40,703 nucleotides of DNA from positions 1-40,703 of the forward strand of contig PMYD01000118.1 in the NCBI GenBank assembly GCA_003171335.1, given 5' to 3'. Below, piece after piece: positions 16,368 to 24,837 of this stretch (position 1 is its first letter; each line of letters starts with the position of its first letter). Below the pieces are notes generated by a model. It was not told the origin of the DNA. It ran no database searches and worked only from the letters and a program-made list of their open reading frames with translations. The stretch is from Phycisphaerales bacterium. Its GTDB lineage: Bacteria; Planctomycetota; Phycisphaerae; SM23-33; FEN-1343. Made by a program: the position numbers and the translations under genes.

Positions 16368-17276
16368 TGCCGAACTCCTTGGCTGCCCCCAAAAACCGGA
16401 TTGTCCCTGTTTTTCTTGATTGCCCGCGCCCCTTTAGCGGCGGCGGCGAGGTTTGCTAAGCACGCAACGGGTGGCACCTCCTCGGCGGACTCCTCTTTTC
16501 GGTGGACTTCTCTTGTATCCTATCCCGGCGGCGTGAGAACGGCAAGGCTAATTCCACCGTAAGTTCTGGCGGGGTGCAGGCCTGAATTCATCAGCCCAAG
16601 GCAGAGGGTGCGCGCCAAAATCGTGGCGTGAGGCGGCATGCCCTCGCGATGAAGGCCGCGGGCTGCGCCGAACGGCCGGGGTCCGCGATGGATGTCCGTT
16701 ACCGATAACGTGGGGGCTTGATGCCGGCATTTTCATCCTCTTTACGGTGGGCGACACTCGGGACTACGCATTTTCAGCCAGGAGCAGATTCTTTTACTGA
16801 GATTCCGCTCTGGTATTTTCGCGGTTGCAGGTTCCTCGGTTGCTTATCCTCGCTGAGCAGGTTAGCTCGGGATCGCCGGCAGCTTGTGGCCGGGGCTTCT
16901 TCTGGCCTGGCAAACGCCGTCGAACCGCTTTATTAAGGTACTGTTAGGCCTTCGCAACGTCAACAGAATTCGCGCCCGTCTGGACGCAAAAGGGTTGGGT
17001 TTGCAGGACGTACCACGGGCAATCACAAAATCCGGCCACGACGCCGGGCGTTTGGCGCTAGCGGGCTAACCGTGTCGCCTGTGCAAGGTTCAGGAGAGCG
17101 GGTTCGGCGGCTAGAGCACCGAACGATTGAGATGTCATATTCAGGCGTCGGCGAGACAAGGATGGCAAGGAAGAAAACCGAAGGCATATTCCTGATATGC
17201 TGAGGCTTTTCTGACGCCGCCAGCCGCAGTCGCAGCCAGCCTGAATGTGACAGATCAAGAGTGAGTTGCTCTAAAT
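16368..17276. other. 909-bp stretch without recognised genes
   Basis: Small open frames exist on both strands (for example + 16718-16936 and + 16884-17069), but none has a good Shine-Dalgarno, a recognisable family or coding-like composition. A short palindrome GCATAT/ATATGC (about 17184-17200) lies near the end of the PIN gene. It may be decayed sequence. Confidence 0.5.
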
Positions 17277-17684
17277 CTAGCGAATGACTACGATCTTGAA
17301 AGGCCACTTGAGCTTCGTCCAGGCTTGTTCTGCCGTCAAAATGATTGGGGTTGTCTTGGATTGAGCGGCCTGCTCGGCAAGGGCCAGGCAGGCCCGGTCG
17401 CCCAAGGAGGTTCCGAGGGAGCGGGTTGAGACACGCAGAACGGCGGCCCGTAGGGCCAACGCCGCGTCAAAGTCCACGATGATCAGTCCCAAGTCATCGA
17501 TGGCTGCTTGAGCTTCTTGCGGCGGCATGTCCCTCTCCTGGAGTTTGCCCAGGACCTCGCACATGTTGACGGTGCTCAGCCAACAGGGTTCTGCATCCAG
17601 GGCGGCTTCCACGCGGTCCTGGCCTTTCTCTTGCTGGAGGTAGGCTAAGACCGCCGATGCGTCCAGGACGTTGACCTTACTCAC
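17277..17684 (-). CDS. vapC: PIN-domain toxin, VapC-type
   Basis: A 135-residue PIN-domain protein, a Mg2+-dependent RNase of type II toxin-antitoxin pairs. Acidic active-site residues are visible as D8 in VNVLDASAVLAYL, E43 in NMCEVLGKL and D96 in SLGDRACLALA. The fourth position, usually TaD, reads TAE (residues 117-119), a conservative change. The start is GTG at 17684, with AGGAG seven bases upstream, and overlaps the 3' end of the antitoxin gene by eight bases, which implies translational coupling. Targets of such toxins range from tRNA to rRNA and cannot be told from sequence. Confidence 0.85.
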   Translation of the reverse strand: MSKVNVLDASAVLAYLQQEKGQDRVEAALDAEPCWLSTVNMCEVLGKLQERDMPPQEAQAAIDDLGLIIVDFDAALALRAAVLRVSTRSLGTSLGDRACLALAEQAAQSKTTPIILTAEQAWTKLKWPFKIVVIR

Positions 17685-17934
17685 GCTGGGACTCCTGCTT
17701 CCGTTCAGCCATCAATTCCTCGCTAAGTTTCGCGCCCGGCGCGACATATTGCCGAACTCGCTGTCGGGCCCGATGGCGTGCGGCCTTGGCGTTCATAAGG
17801 GTGGCGTGATCGTCCTGGACGGTCAAGACCAGATCGGCACCGACATCCAATCCCAGGCGATGTCGAACCTCGGCCGGGATCACGATGCGACCGCCATTGG
17901 CGACTCGAAGGGTCGTGCGCAACTCTTGCGTCAT
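17677..17934 (-). CDS. vapB: AbrB/SpoVT-type antitoxin, VapB-like
   Basis: An 85-residue protein. The N-terminal half, LRVANGGRIVIPAEVRHRLGL (about 9-29), is the swapped-hairpin AbrB/MazE-type DNA-binding domain; the charged C-terminal half (about 48-85) is the part that usually wraps the toxin. GGGAG lies six bases before the ATG. It is the first gene of the pair and would repress its own promoter, whose -10 region is a perfect palindrome at 17978-17989. It overlaps the PIN toxin gene by eight bases. Both genes sit alone between gene-free DNA and the SBBP gene, as is usual for mobile toxin-antitoxin modules. Confidence 0.85.
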   Translation of the reverse strand: MTQELRTTLRVANGGRIVIPAEVRHRLGLDVGADLVLTVQDDHATLMNAKAARHRARQRVRQYVAPGAKLSEELMAERKQESQRE

Positions 17935-17977
17935 GGCAAACTCCCATTGTTGACATTCGTGCCATAGCCTGCCATTT

Positions 17978-18009
17978 ATATTATAATATGGCCGGCGGTT
18001 AATGCAACG
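17978..18009 (-). promoter_or_regulatory. Promoter and likely operator of the vapBC-type pair
   Basis: On the - strand TTGCAT, a 16-base spacer and a perfect TATAAT precede the antitoxin start by about 45 bases. The -10 is embedded in the 12-bp palindrome ATATTATAATAT (17978-17989), a natural site for autorepression by a dimeric AbrB-type antitoxin. Confidence 0.6.
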
Positions 18010-18066
18010 GCAGAATCACGGTTATTGGCCTTCGAAAAAGGACGGCGAGTGGAGAGAATTCTCGGG

Positions 18067-18106
18067 TAAAAAAAGCGGGGGGCCCTGTTCTTCACAGGCC
18101 CCCGCC
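18067..18106 (-). terminator. Rho-independent terminator downstream of the SBBP gene
   Basis: On the - strand GCGGGGGCCTG pairs with CAGGGCCCCCCGC (one bulge), followed by seven Ts (18074-18068). It belongs to duplicated copy A and now serves the SBBP/dockerin gene. Confidence 0.8.
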
Positions 18107-18136
18107 GCATCGTGGATCCAGGATGCAAAAGCTCCA

Positions 18137-18181
18137 TCAGCCGCCGGTCATATCCGCGCCCATGGTGGCATCGCGGGTCAG
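18137..18181 (-). pseudogene. Remnant of the 3' end of a pseudopilin gene
   Basis: Read on the - strand the segment encodes TRDATMGADMTGG and a stop, nearly identical to the C terminus TRDATMGRDMTGG of the pseudopilin at 21656-22774. Upstream similarity stops before the SBBP stop codon at 18195, so only the last codons of a former gene copy remain. Confidence 0.75.
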
Positions 18182-18194
18182 GGAAAGAGGCGGT

Positions 18195-21100
18195 CTAACC
18201 ATGCCAGACTCCCTGGTTACTCTGCCAAATCAAGAAGTCATCGCCGTCAACTTTGCCATCATGGTTGAAATCTCCCATGTCCCAGGTGGCGCCAGAGGGG
18301 GTGGGATAGTGGGATTGCCAGATAAGAAAATCCACACCGTCCACGTAGCCATCACCGTTTGCATCTCCAGGGTGCAGCGGTACGGCTTTGATCGTCAGTT
18401 GCTGACAACTAGTGTTTGGATCATAGTCACGGATAGCATCAAACCGCTTAAGACCCTGTTGATGCATTTGCGTGCTAGTCAAGTTCGACAAGATGGCCAC
18501 CCCTTGCAGCCGGGTGCAGTTGGGATCGTATCCTTTGGAATCGGTGCTGGTCCAGGTTCCCCAAATTAGCTCGCCACCATTCTGCACGACGAAACTGTTA
18601 GGGTCGGGTTGAATGATGGTCCAAGTTTGGTTGGGTTCCGGCATGAGTCCCCCGAGGAATTTCAGGTTGATCGTGCCCTGGTAGAGCAATGCTTCGCTTC
18701 CCAGGGACAGAATTCCGTGCCCGTTCGGATCGACGTCAATCATCAGGTGGGCGTTGCTGTTCAGGTTCAAGTCAAATACAGGTGCGACACACCCCGAGCC
18801 CACTTCAAAAATCCCGCCCGCGCCACCGGGATCGCCCACCGAAAGGCGGTTGCCGACGGTTAGAGCCCCTCCGGTGAGATGCATCTCGCCGTAATTGCCG
18901 GCCCCAACGCGGAGGTTCTCGCCGACTTTCAGGCTTCCGGAAACCAGGTTGAGGTATCCGACGGAGGAGGGACCAATGTACACATTCAAGGCCACCGCGT
19001 TGGCTTCATTGATCGTACAATTCGACTCCAGATACGCATTCGTGTTCGTTCCAGGCACGTTGTTGGTCCATGAGTTGGAGTCCGACCAGATATGCAGCGT
19101 GCTTTGGGTGGTGAGAATTGACGGCATGTGAAGCTTGAAAATTGCCGTGTCGATAGCCGCCTGTGAGTCGTTGGGATCAAACGTCCCTTGTGTGGTTTGG
19201 AAACTAGGCTCCGGGTTATTCATTGTTGTGGCACCGTAGGCGTTTCCGTTTGAGTCGGTTACCACATAAGCGTTTTCAAAGAATGGCGGAACATTTACAA
19301 CTCCAACATAGGTGCTGTAATATAAGGAACTTCCATCCTCGGATAGGGCGCACAAGTACATGCTCGCAAGGTTGTTATTCGGGTCGTTCGAATCCCAGGC
19401 TGAAGGAGTTACCAGAAAATGTTTGCCGGTTCGGCCGGCGACAAACGCTCTTCCAGCATACGCAGCTATTCCGGTCGAGGAACAAACGCTTGGGCCGTCA
19501 ATGTAGGTCGCGTAGAGCAGGTCTGAAGATCCGCCACCTGCCGGGTTGATCTTCGCGACAAAGCCGGCCTGAGTGGTAGCAGTTGTGTCATAGGCGCTGT
19601 CAGAGACTGGGAAACCTTCCTCTGTGAGAGAAGAGGTCTGACCAGCCAAATAGACGTAGCCATCTGAATCAACATCCATTGCTAGAAAAAGATCATCGTT
19701 TATTCCACCGAAGTAGGTGGAATAGACCAACTGCTTGCCCGTGCTGTTGCCTTCTAGAATAACCGCCTCGTCGAAAATACTCAGAAAGCCGTCAATTCCC
19801 CCCGCATTCGATGAGTTGAAAGGCCCGGTTGGTGAGCCTGCGGTAGGGAAGTCGTTGGAGGCGGTGTAACCGGCGACATAGACTTGCCCGTTTCGTAGGG
19901 CTATAGCGGTTGGCTGATCGTTTCCGGAGCCACCAAGGAAGGTTGAATATCTCAGACCGGCGCTCCCACGGGCCTTGTCCAAGACCATCAAGAACGCATC
20001 CTTTCCGGAGATGTGGTTGGCGTCGTAGGCATTGCTTGTAGTCGCAAGTGGATTCTGGTTAGTTCCCGGGGTGGCCCAACCAGTGACAAAGATGAGTCCG
20101 CTATTCGGGTCATGAGCGATACCGGTGGGTTGCTGCGGCTCTGTCCCGCCGAGGTACGTTGAATAAAACAATTCTGTTCCGTCGGTGCTAAGTTCGAAAA
20201 CAACTCCTTCCGAAGTCGTCATGTTCGGATCGGGCCCCTTATAGGGGTAACATAATGGGAAGTTCCTTCCTCCGGTGGTCGCCGCCACATATGCGTTTCC
20301 ATTTGCGTCGATGCAGATAGCCGTTGGGGCCGTGTTACTATCCGTGCCTACCCATGTCCAATAAGTGATGGATGATGCATCCGAGGACAGCCTAGCAACC
20401 CCTAAGCGTAGACCAGTTCCCGAGAGCTGACTGTAACCCGGAGCTGCAACGTATGGCTCCGGGAAAGCATAAGCGTTCTCGTTCCAGGAGGCATAGACAA
20501 TATAAGGGCTCCCATCAGGCCCAACAGCCAGGGCCTGGGCAAGGTCATCCGCACGCCCCCCAAAGTATGTCGCCCAAATGATATCCGGGTCGATAGTCAA
20601 GGCGCGGGTTTGGTCAAACTTTCCTACGATGTAGCCGGCGGTGCAAGGCCCCAGGAGGCGGAAGGAGGACTCCACCTTCACCCGCTGTCCGTCGATCTCC
20701 TGGTAGGTGAACGGGGCCTTATCGACCAGGACACCGCCGGCGGTTTGAACGACCAGGTCGCCCTCGGCGTTGATGCTCAGGCCCTCGATGCCGCTGAAGC
20801 ACATGCGGATCAGGTCCGGCTGTGCCCCGGGGGCCAGCCGAAACTCGGTCTTGAGGAGTTCCTGGCAGCCGTGAAGAACCATGTCGATGCCTGGGTAAAC
20901 CTGGGGGTACGTGACCTGGGAAAAAGAAGGCACGCCAACGAACGACCGGCCCTTGCCCAGGAAGTTCTGGTTGCCCGGCAGCCGGTCGCAGGCTTGGGGC
21001 CGGACTTCCCTTGAGCCGGCCAGCACCATTCGGAATGTGGCCTCGGTGGTGCTTCCATCCTCCTGTCTGGACAGCATGCCAAAACTCAGGCCATCCGAAC

Positions 21101-21335
21101 AGACGTCCAGATAGCGATCTTTCCCGGCGAGGGAGTAAAGGACGCAGGGATCCGTGATCTGACCCGCATTTTCAGCGAACGAAAAAGGCAGGGCCATGAT
21201 CTTCTTCATGGCCTCTGCTTTCTGCGCCGCGACATTTGCGGGCGGGGCTGCGTACGCATAGACCCCCAGCAAGGTCGCGGCAGCCAGTGCCAGGGCAAAG
21301 CCTCTCGACGCGCGCGGACTCTCTCTGTTGACCAT
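18195..21335 (-). CDS. Secreted SBBP-repeat (beta-propeller) protein with C-terminal dockerin
   Basis: A 1,046-residue exported protein. After a signal peptide (hydrophobic stretch about residues 14-30, ending near AYAA) comes a DUF7948-type domain that starts FAENAGQI and ends TIDPDIIWATYFGG. Several SBBP blades follow with repeats of the form IALRNGQVYVAGYT and STYFGG. Next is a short series of LNLVSGSLKVGENL / MHLTGGALTVGNRL strand repeats typical of planctomycete surface proteins. The last 60 residues are a type I dockerin with two calcium loops (DANGDGYVDGVD and DFNHDGKVDGDD), which suggests docking to a cohesin partner at the cell surface. AGGAGG seven bases before the ATG at 21335 decides the start. 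Composition in the blade region is less GC-rich than in neighbouring enzymes. Confidence 0.8.
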   Translation of the reverse strand: MVNRESPRASRGFALALAAATLLGVYAYAAPPANVAAQKAEAMKKIMALPFSFAENAGQITDPCVLYSLAGKDRYLDVCSDGLSFGMLSRQEDGSTTEATFRMVLAGSREVRPQACDRLPGNQNFLGKGRSFVGVPSFSQVTYPQVYPGIDMVLHGCQELLKTEFRLAPGAQPDLIRMCFSGIEGLSINAEGDLVVQTAGGVLVDKAPFTYQEIDGQRVKVESSFRLLGPCTAGYIVGKFDQTRALTIDPDIIWATYFGGRADDLAQALAVGPDGSPYIVYASWNENAYAFPEPYVAAPGYSQLSGTGLRLGVARLSSDASSITYWTWVGTDSNTAPTAICIDANGNAYVAATTGGRNFPLCYPYKGPDPNMTTSEGVVFELSTDGTELFYSTYLGGTEPQQPTGIAHDPNSGLIFVTGWATPGTNQNPLATTSNAYDANHISGKDAFLMVLDKARGSAGLRYSTFLGGSGNDQPTAIALRNGQVYVAGYTASNDFPTAGSPTGPFNSSNAGGIDGFLSIFDEAVILEGNSTGKQLVYSTYFGGINDDLFLAMDVDSDGYVYLAGQTSSLTEEGFPVSDSAYDTTATTQAGFVAKINPAGGGSSDLLYATYIDGPSVCSSTGIAAYAGRAFVAGRTGKHFLVTPSAWDSNDPNNNLASMYLCALSEDGSSLYYSTYVGVVNVPPFFENAYVVTDSNGNAYGATTMNNPEPSFQTTQGTFDPNDSQAAIDTAIFKLHMPSILTTQSTLHIWSDSNSWTNNVPGTNTNAYLESNCTINEANAVALNVYIGPSSVGYLNLVSGSLKVGENLRVGAGNYGEMHLTGGALTVGNRLSVGDPGGAGGIFEVGSGCVAPVFDLNLNSNAHLMIDVDPNGHGILSLGSEALLYQGTINLKFLGGLMPEPNQTWTIIQPDPNSFVVQNGGELIWGTWTSTDSKGYDPNCTRLQGVAILSNLTSTQMHQQGLKRFDAIRDYDPNTSCQQLTIKAVPLHPGDANGDGYVDGVDFLIWQSHYPTPSGATWDMGDFNHDGKVDGDDFLIWQSNQGVWHG

Positions 21336-21581
21336 TTTCAGGCCTCCTGCAAGAACGACCCCATGACAATGCGACGAACCTAGACGAGGTGAAAGCGACA
21401 ACGCTCAAAGAAAGAAAGTTGGTTTATCCTGCCACGCCAATCTCCTAGACGTTACTGGCAGCCGCAGCCCCTCGGACAATTTGCCGAAGTCCCAAGCCAA
21501 CGGCCGCCCAAAAAAGTGGAATTGCCCCAGACAATTAAGCTTCCTACCGCGCCCAGTGGCTATTGTCAACAAGAAACTGGT

Positions 21582-21701
21582 GAATTCTCGAAAAAAAAGC
21601 GGAGGCCTGTGCTTCAGGCCCCCGCCGCATCGTGATTCCGGAAGTCGAAAACCGATCAGCCGCCGGTCATATCCCGGCCCATGGTGGCATCGCGGGTCAG
21701 A
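21582..21701. repeat. Duplicated block, copy B
   Basis: This is the probable source copy of the block at 18056-18181. It contains the terminator at 21591-21625 and the last codons of the intact pseudopilin gene that ends at 21656. Confidence 0.8.
21591..21625 (-). terminator. Rho-independent terminator of pseudopilin paralog 3
   Basis: On the - strand GCGGGGGCCTG, loop AAGCA, CAGGCCTCCGC, then eight Ts (21598-21591). It lies 30 bases after the stop codon at 21656. Confidence 0.85.
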
Positions 21702-22774
21702 TGCTTGCGGATGGCCGAGTAATTGTCATCGCCGGGCGGCGAGTACGTGGCCACATGCCCATCCCAGTGCACCGCCTCGGGATTCTCGTGGTAGTACTCC
21801 CAGGGCGTAAAAACACTCGGAGGATTATTCTCGTCGTTATACGACGAAATACAACCAAAGAGACGCCAGGTGCAGGAGCTGCCGGGGCCGGCAATGTGGT
21901 GGTAGCGGATATAGCGTGTCATGCCGGCGTCGACCTGATGGTGGCTCAAACAGGTAGTCGGATTAGCGGGATCGATGTTGGCAATCTCTTCGCCGGTCGC
22001 CCCGACATCGCCCATGTCCATGCCATCGCACATCCAGATGGTTACGGCGGCATCCGACAGCTCCTCGGGTTTGTAGGGCCCGTAGTAGTTGTCGCGATAG
22101 TGCCCGTACGGGCTGGCAGTATCCGCCGCCAGGGTCATGTCGGCGTTGTACGGGTAGCACATGATCAGGCCAGAGGCGCTATACGTGGTCCGCACGTGGC
22201 CATAGCCGCCGGCGCTGGTGGAGGCGATTGTCGGAAACATGTTTCGAGCCAGCGGGCAATTGGCGATTTCCGATTCAAGGACCAGGTGTTTCATGGACCC
22301 AACGGTCATTCGCCGCTGGTCGTGGAAAAGACTGCCCGGGATCATGCCCATGGCGACGTAAAAATCCTGGATGGTCCACGCGGGGCTCAAGCCGTCATAA
22401 TCAGCGAAAGGCTTGAACGGGTCCCCGTAGGCGTCGAACAGCATGGGCATCTTGGCGAACTGCCAGGAGACATTGTTCGTGGGGTTAACGAAGTACAGGT
22501 TGACCGCGTAGTTGTTGTACGGCAGGGTGTAGACCTCGCAGGTCGGGCCCGTCTGGCCGTTGTTGTCCGCGGCGTACATGCTGCCGGCCAGGAACATGGC
22601 ATGCTGGTTGGAGCCGCACATGGCCGCCATGGCCAACTGCCGGGCCGTGCGCAGGCTGGGCAGCAGAATGCTCACCAGCAGGGCGATGATGGCGATCACC
22701 ACCAACAGCTCAATGAGCGTGAATCCGCGTGCGGCGTTACGTCCTCTGCAATCTCGATCTTCTAAGCGGCTCAT
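21656..22774 (-). CDS. Prepilin-type (pseudopilin-like) protein with C-terminal DGHV motif, paralog 3
   Basis: A 372-residue protein. The prepilin signal is the classical Gly-Phe form: RGFTLIELL, with Phe at residue 18 and Glu at 22. The hydrophobic helix continues [12 protein letters not shown]. The body contains GPYKPEELSDAAVTIWMCDG and the C terminus VHWDGHVATYSPPGDDN, both closer to paralog 2 than to paralog 1. AAGGAGG lies six bases before the ATG. A strong terminator follows the gene, so it is transcribed apart from the SBBP gene. Its last codons and terminator are duplicated at 18056-18181. Its role is not known beyond the expectation of prepilin peptidase processing and export. Confidence 0.8.
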   Translation of the reverse strand: MSRLEDRDCRGRNAARGFTLIELLVVIAIIALLVSILLPSLRTARQLAMAAMCGSNQHAMFLAGSMYAADNNGQTGPTCEVYTLPYNNYAVNLYFVNPTNNVSWQFAKMPMLFDAYGDPFKPFADYDGLSPAWTIQDFYVAMGMIPGSLFHDQRRMTVGSMKHLVLESEIANCPLARNMFPTIASTSAGGYGHVRTTYSASGLIMCYPYNADMTLAADTASPYGHYRDNYYGPYKPEELSDAAVTIWMCDGMDMGDVGATGEEIANIDPANPTTCLSHHQVDAGMTRYIRYHHIAGPGSSCTWRLFGCISSYNDENNPPSVFTPWEYYHENPEAVHWDGHVATYSPPGDDNYSAIRKHLTRDATMGRDMTGG

Positions 22775-23441
22775 ACAGGCCTCCTTCAGGGCGGTCAGAC
22801 AGTTTTACACCACCTCTTCAACACACAACGCCGCCAGCAGCATACTCCCGATCCGGCTTTTCCCAATGCAATTCGAAGGATTGCTCGTGCAGTCGCTCGC
22901 GAGTCCAAACCACGTTGCGGGCTTACAGAAGTATTCTACTCACATCAAATCGACTACGCCATAGGTATTTATTCAAAAAATACTGTGCCTGCCAAGATGG
23001 CGGGCGAGGCTCTCTTGTTGCGTGCCTCTCTTTTGGGCAGCGTATCTCAACGCTTGAGGCGGCAGCCTCCACCGGGTGGGCATGCCCCGGGAAGTCCATG
23101 CCGGGCATGCCGGATCCTTCCAAAGGTCTGCGGCCTTATCGCCAGCCTCTCCCACGACTGCCAAAATTAGCCACGGGATCGTGATTTGGCAGTTTTTGGC
23201 AGCCACTCGCGGCTTACTATAGCGCAGCCAGGTCTAATTATATGCGTCAAATGCATATATTTTAATCAGTTATAAATATCTCCCAAAATATATGGTTCTT
23301 GGCACGCCTTTTGCTCACTCTTATACGGAGGCAAGCTATTCCGCCTTCTGCGCGGGCCGATGAGGGCAAGCCAATCGTTTCTTGAAATCCGAATAAAGGT
23401 GCGAACTCCTTGTGCCAGGTACAAAAGAAGGCAGTCGGAAT
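22775..23441. other. 667-bp gene-free stretch
   Basis: No gene recognised. It holds two copies of the self-complementary octamer GGCATGCC (23079 and 23104) in a palindromic setting and a markedly AT-rich patch at about 23230-23300. The upstream control region of pseudopilin paralog 3 must lie here, but no convincing promoter was identified. Confidence 0.5.
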
Positions 23442-23661
23442 CAACTGCGGAAATTCCGCAGTTGGATTATTCGGGTTTTCGCAGCCGCGACCGCCAGACC
23501 CGCCAACTGCGGAAATTCCGCAGTCGGATTATTCAGGTTTTGCCGCTTGAACTGCCAAGCCGTCAACTGCGGAAATTCCTCAGTCGGATTATTCAGGGTT
23601 TGTAGCCCCGACTTCCAAGTTGTCAACTGCGGAAATTCCGCAGTCGGATTATTCGGGTTTT
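23442..23661. repeat. Four-unit, 60-62-bp tandem array with a palindromic core
   Basis: Units start at 23442, 23504, 23564 and 23624. Each has a 38-base conserved part: CAACTGCGGAA, A, TTCCGCAGT(T/C)G, then GATTATTC(G/A)GGTTTT (unit 3 differs by a base or two). In unit 1 the first 23 bases are a perfect palindrome with 11-base arms. The 22-24-base parts between units are also recognisably related, so this is a degenerate tandem repeat. It begins 18 bases after the stop of the LacI-type gene. Confidence 0.85.
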
Positions 23662-23679
23662 CAGCCCGAGTGCCGCGGT

Positions 23680-24726
23680 TCAGCTTGACTGCCGCACGAC
23701 CAGCGTGGGGGCGATCATTACGCCGCGCTGGCTGGGGGGAATGGAGCCCTCCTCCACCAGGCGAATGACCAGGTTCATCATGGCCTCAGCGCAGATGAGG
23801 TGCCGGTGGTCAATGGCGGTCAGCTCCGGGTCAAGGAGCGAGGCGAATTCCCGGTTGTCGAAGCCCACCACCGCCACATCCTGCGGCACGCGATAGCCGC
23901 GGCGCTTCAGGGCCTTGATGCCCAGCGCCGCCCACCAGTCGCGCGTGAAGAGAATGGCATCGCAGCCCTTCTTCACGACCAGTTCGTCGATCACCTCGTC
24001 GGCGCGGCGGTCCTGGTCGGGTCCGTGCTCATCCTCGCCGATGAGGGCGATGCGCTCGGCGCCATCGGTCAAACCGTGCGCCGCCATGGCCGCCAGATAG
24101 CCGGTGCGCTTGTCCTCCTCCACCACCAGGCGGCCGGTGACGCGCTGGGCCTCGGCAAAGCCGATTCGCTGGCGGCCGCGCTGAACCAGGTGATCCACCG
24201 CCAGGCGGCTGGCGGCAGCGCGATCCATCTGGACGTAGCAGATGTCGTGGCCCGGCAGACGCACGCACGAGACCAGATTGGGCAGGTGGCTAAGCCGGCC
24301 GACGGCGGCCTCGCTGGTATCCAGGTAAACGATGGCCTCCACGCCGCGCGTGGCGAAGTCTTCCAGGTAGGCGTCCAGATCGCTCTGAGCCAGATCTGAT
24401 TGGGCCACAACCACGCGATAGCCGTGCCGGCGGGCCACGGCCTCAAAGGACAGCAGTCGGTCCGCCCGGCTCGTGCTGACGGCATGGGAGATAATGGTCC
24501 CGATGAGCCGGCTGCTCTTTCCGGTGAGCTGTTGGGCCACCTGGTTGGGTTGGTAGTTCAGGCGCGCCGCCACCTCGCGGATGCGGCTGGCGGTCTCCTC
24601 GCTGACGCCGATGTTGGAGCCCGAACCTAAAAGCACGCGGCCGACAGCCCCGCGCGAAACCCCTACTTCGCGCGCTATGTCCACCAGCCGCACGCGCTTA
24701 CGACCTGTTGTATCAATGCCTGACAT
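23680..24726 (-). CDS. LacI-family transcriptional regulator
   Basis: A 348-residue regulator. The N-terminal helix-turn-helix spans about residues 13-32 (VRLVDIAREVGVSRGAVGRV), followed by the hinge helix (AARLNYQPNQVAQQL, about 53-67) and a periplasmic-binding-protein-like effector domain beginning LIGTII. GAGGT lies a few bases before the ATG. It is the last gene of the catabolic operon, 111 bases after the D-2-hydroxyacid dehydrogenase, and probably controls that operon in response to a sugar or sugar acid. An extra Ser-Gly-Ser-Asn stretch in the recognition region (about 35-38) is unusual for the family. No operator could be assigned with confidence. Confidence 0.9.
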   Translation of the reverse strand: MSGIDTTGRKRVRLVDIAREVGVSRGAVGRVLLGSGSNIGVSEETASRIREVAARLNYQPNQVAQQLTGKSSRLIGTIISHAVSTSRADRLLSFEAVARRHGYRVVVAQSDLAQSDLDAYLEDFATRGVEAIVYLDTSEAAVGRLSHLPNLVSCVRLPGHDICYVQMDRAAASRLAVDHLVQRGRQRIGFAEAQRVTGRLVVEEDKRTGYLAAMAAHGLTDGAERIALIGEDEHGPDQDRRADEVIDELVVKKGCDAILFTRDWWAALGIKALKRRGYRVPQDVAVVGFDNREFASLLDPELTAIDHRHLICAEAMMNLVIRLVEEGSIPPSQRGVMIAPTLVVRQSS

Positions 24727-24837
24727 GTAACCTCACAGATTGACTAAGACCCATTCTACCGCGCTATTGCCCGCGCGATAGGGGGAAAAATGGCCCGATT
24801 GTGAACTGTTTTTGGACCTCAGATCATGCGTACGGCC

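Larger units (their letters stand above)
18056..18181. repeat. Duplicated block, copy A (terminator plus 3' end of a pseudopilin gene)
   Basis: This block matches 21582-21701 in order: GAATTCTCG, an A run, a GC-rich hairpin, CCGCCGCATCGTG and a 45-base segment identical at most positions to the last codons of the pseudopilin gene at 21656. The two copies flank the SBBP/dockerin gene in direct orientation. Confidence 0.8.

Noticed and set aside
16718-17069. Two small + strand frames between pseudopilin 2 and the PIN gene
   Set aside because: Overlapping frames without ribosome binding sites or known domains.
23442-23661. CRISPR array
   Set aside because: Only four units; the 22-24-base parts between them are short and related to each other; the repeat carries a long palindrome; no cas genes nearby.
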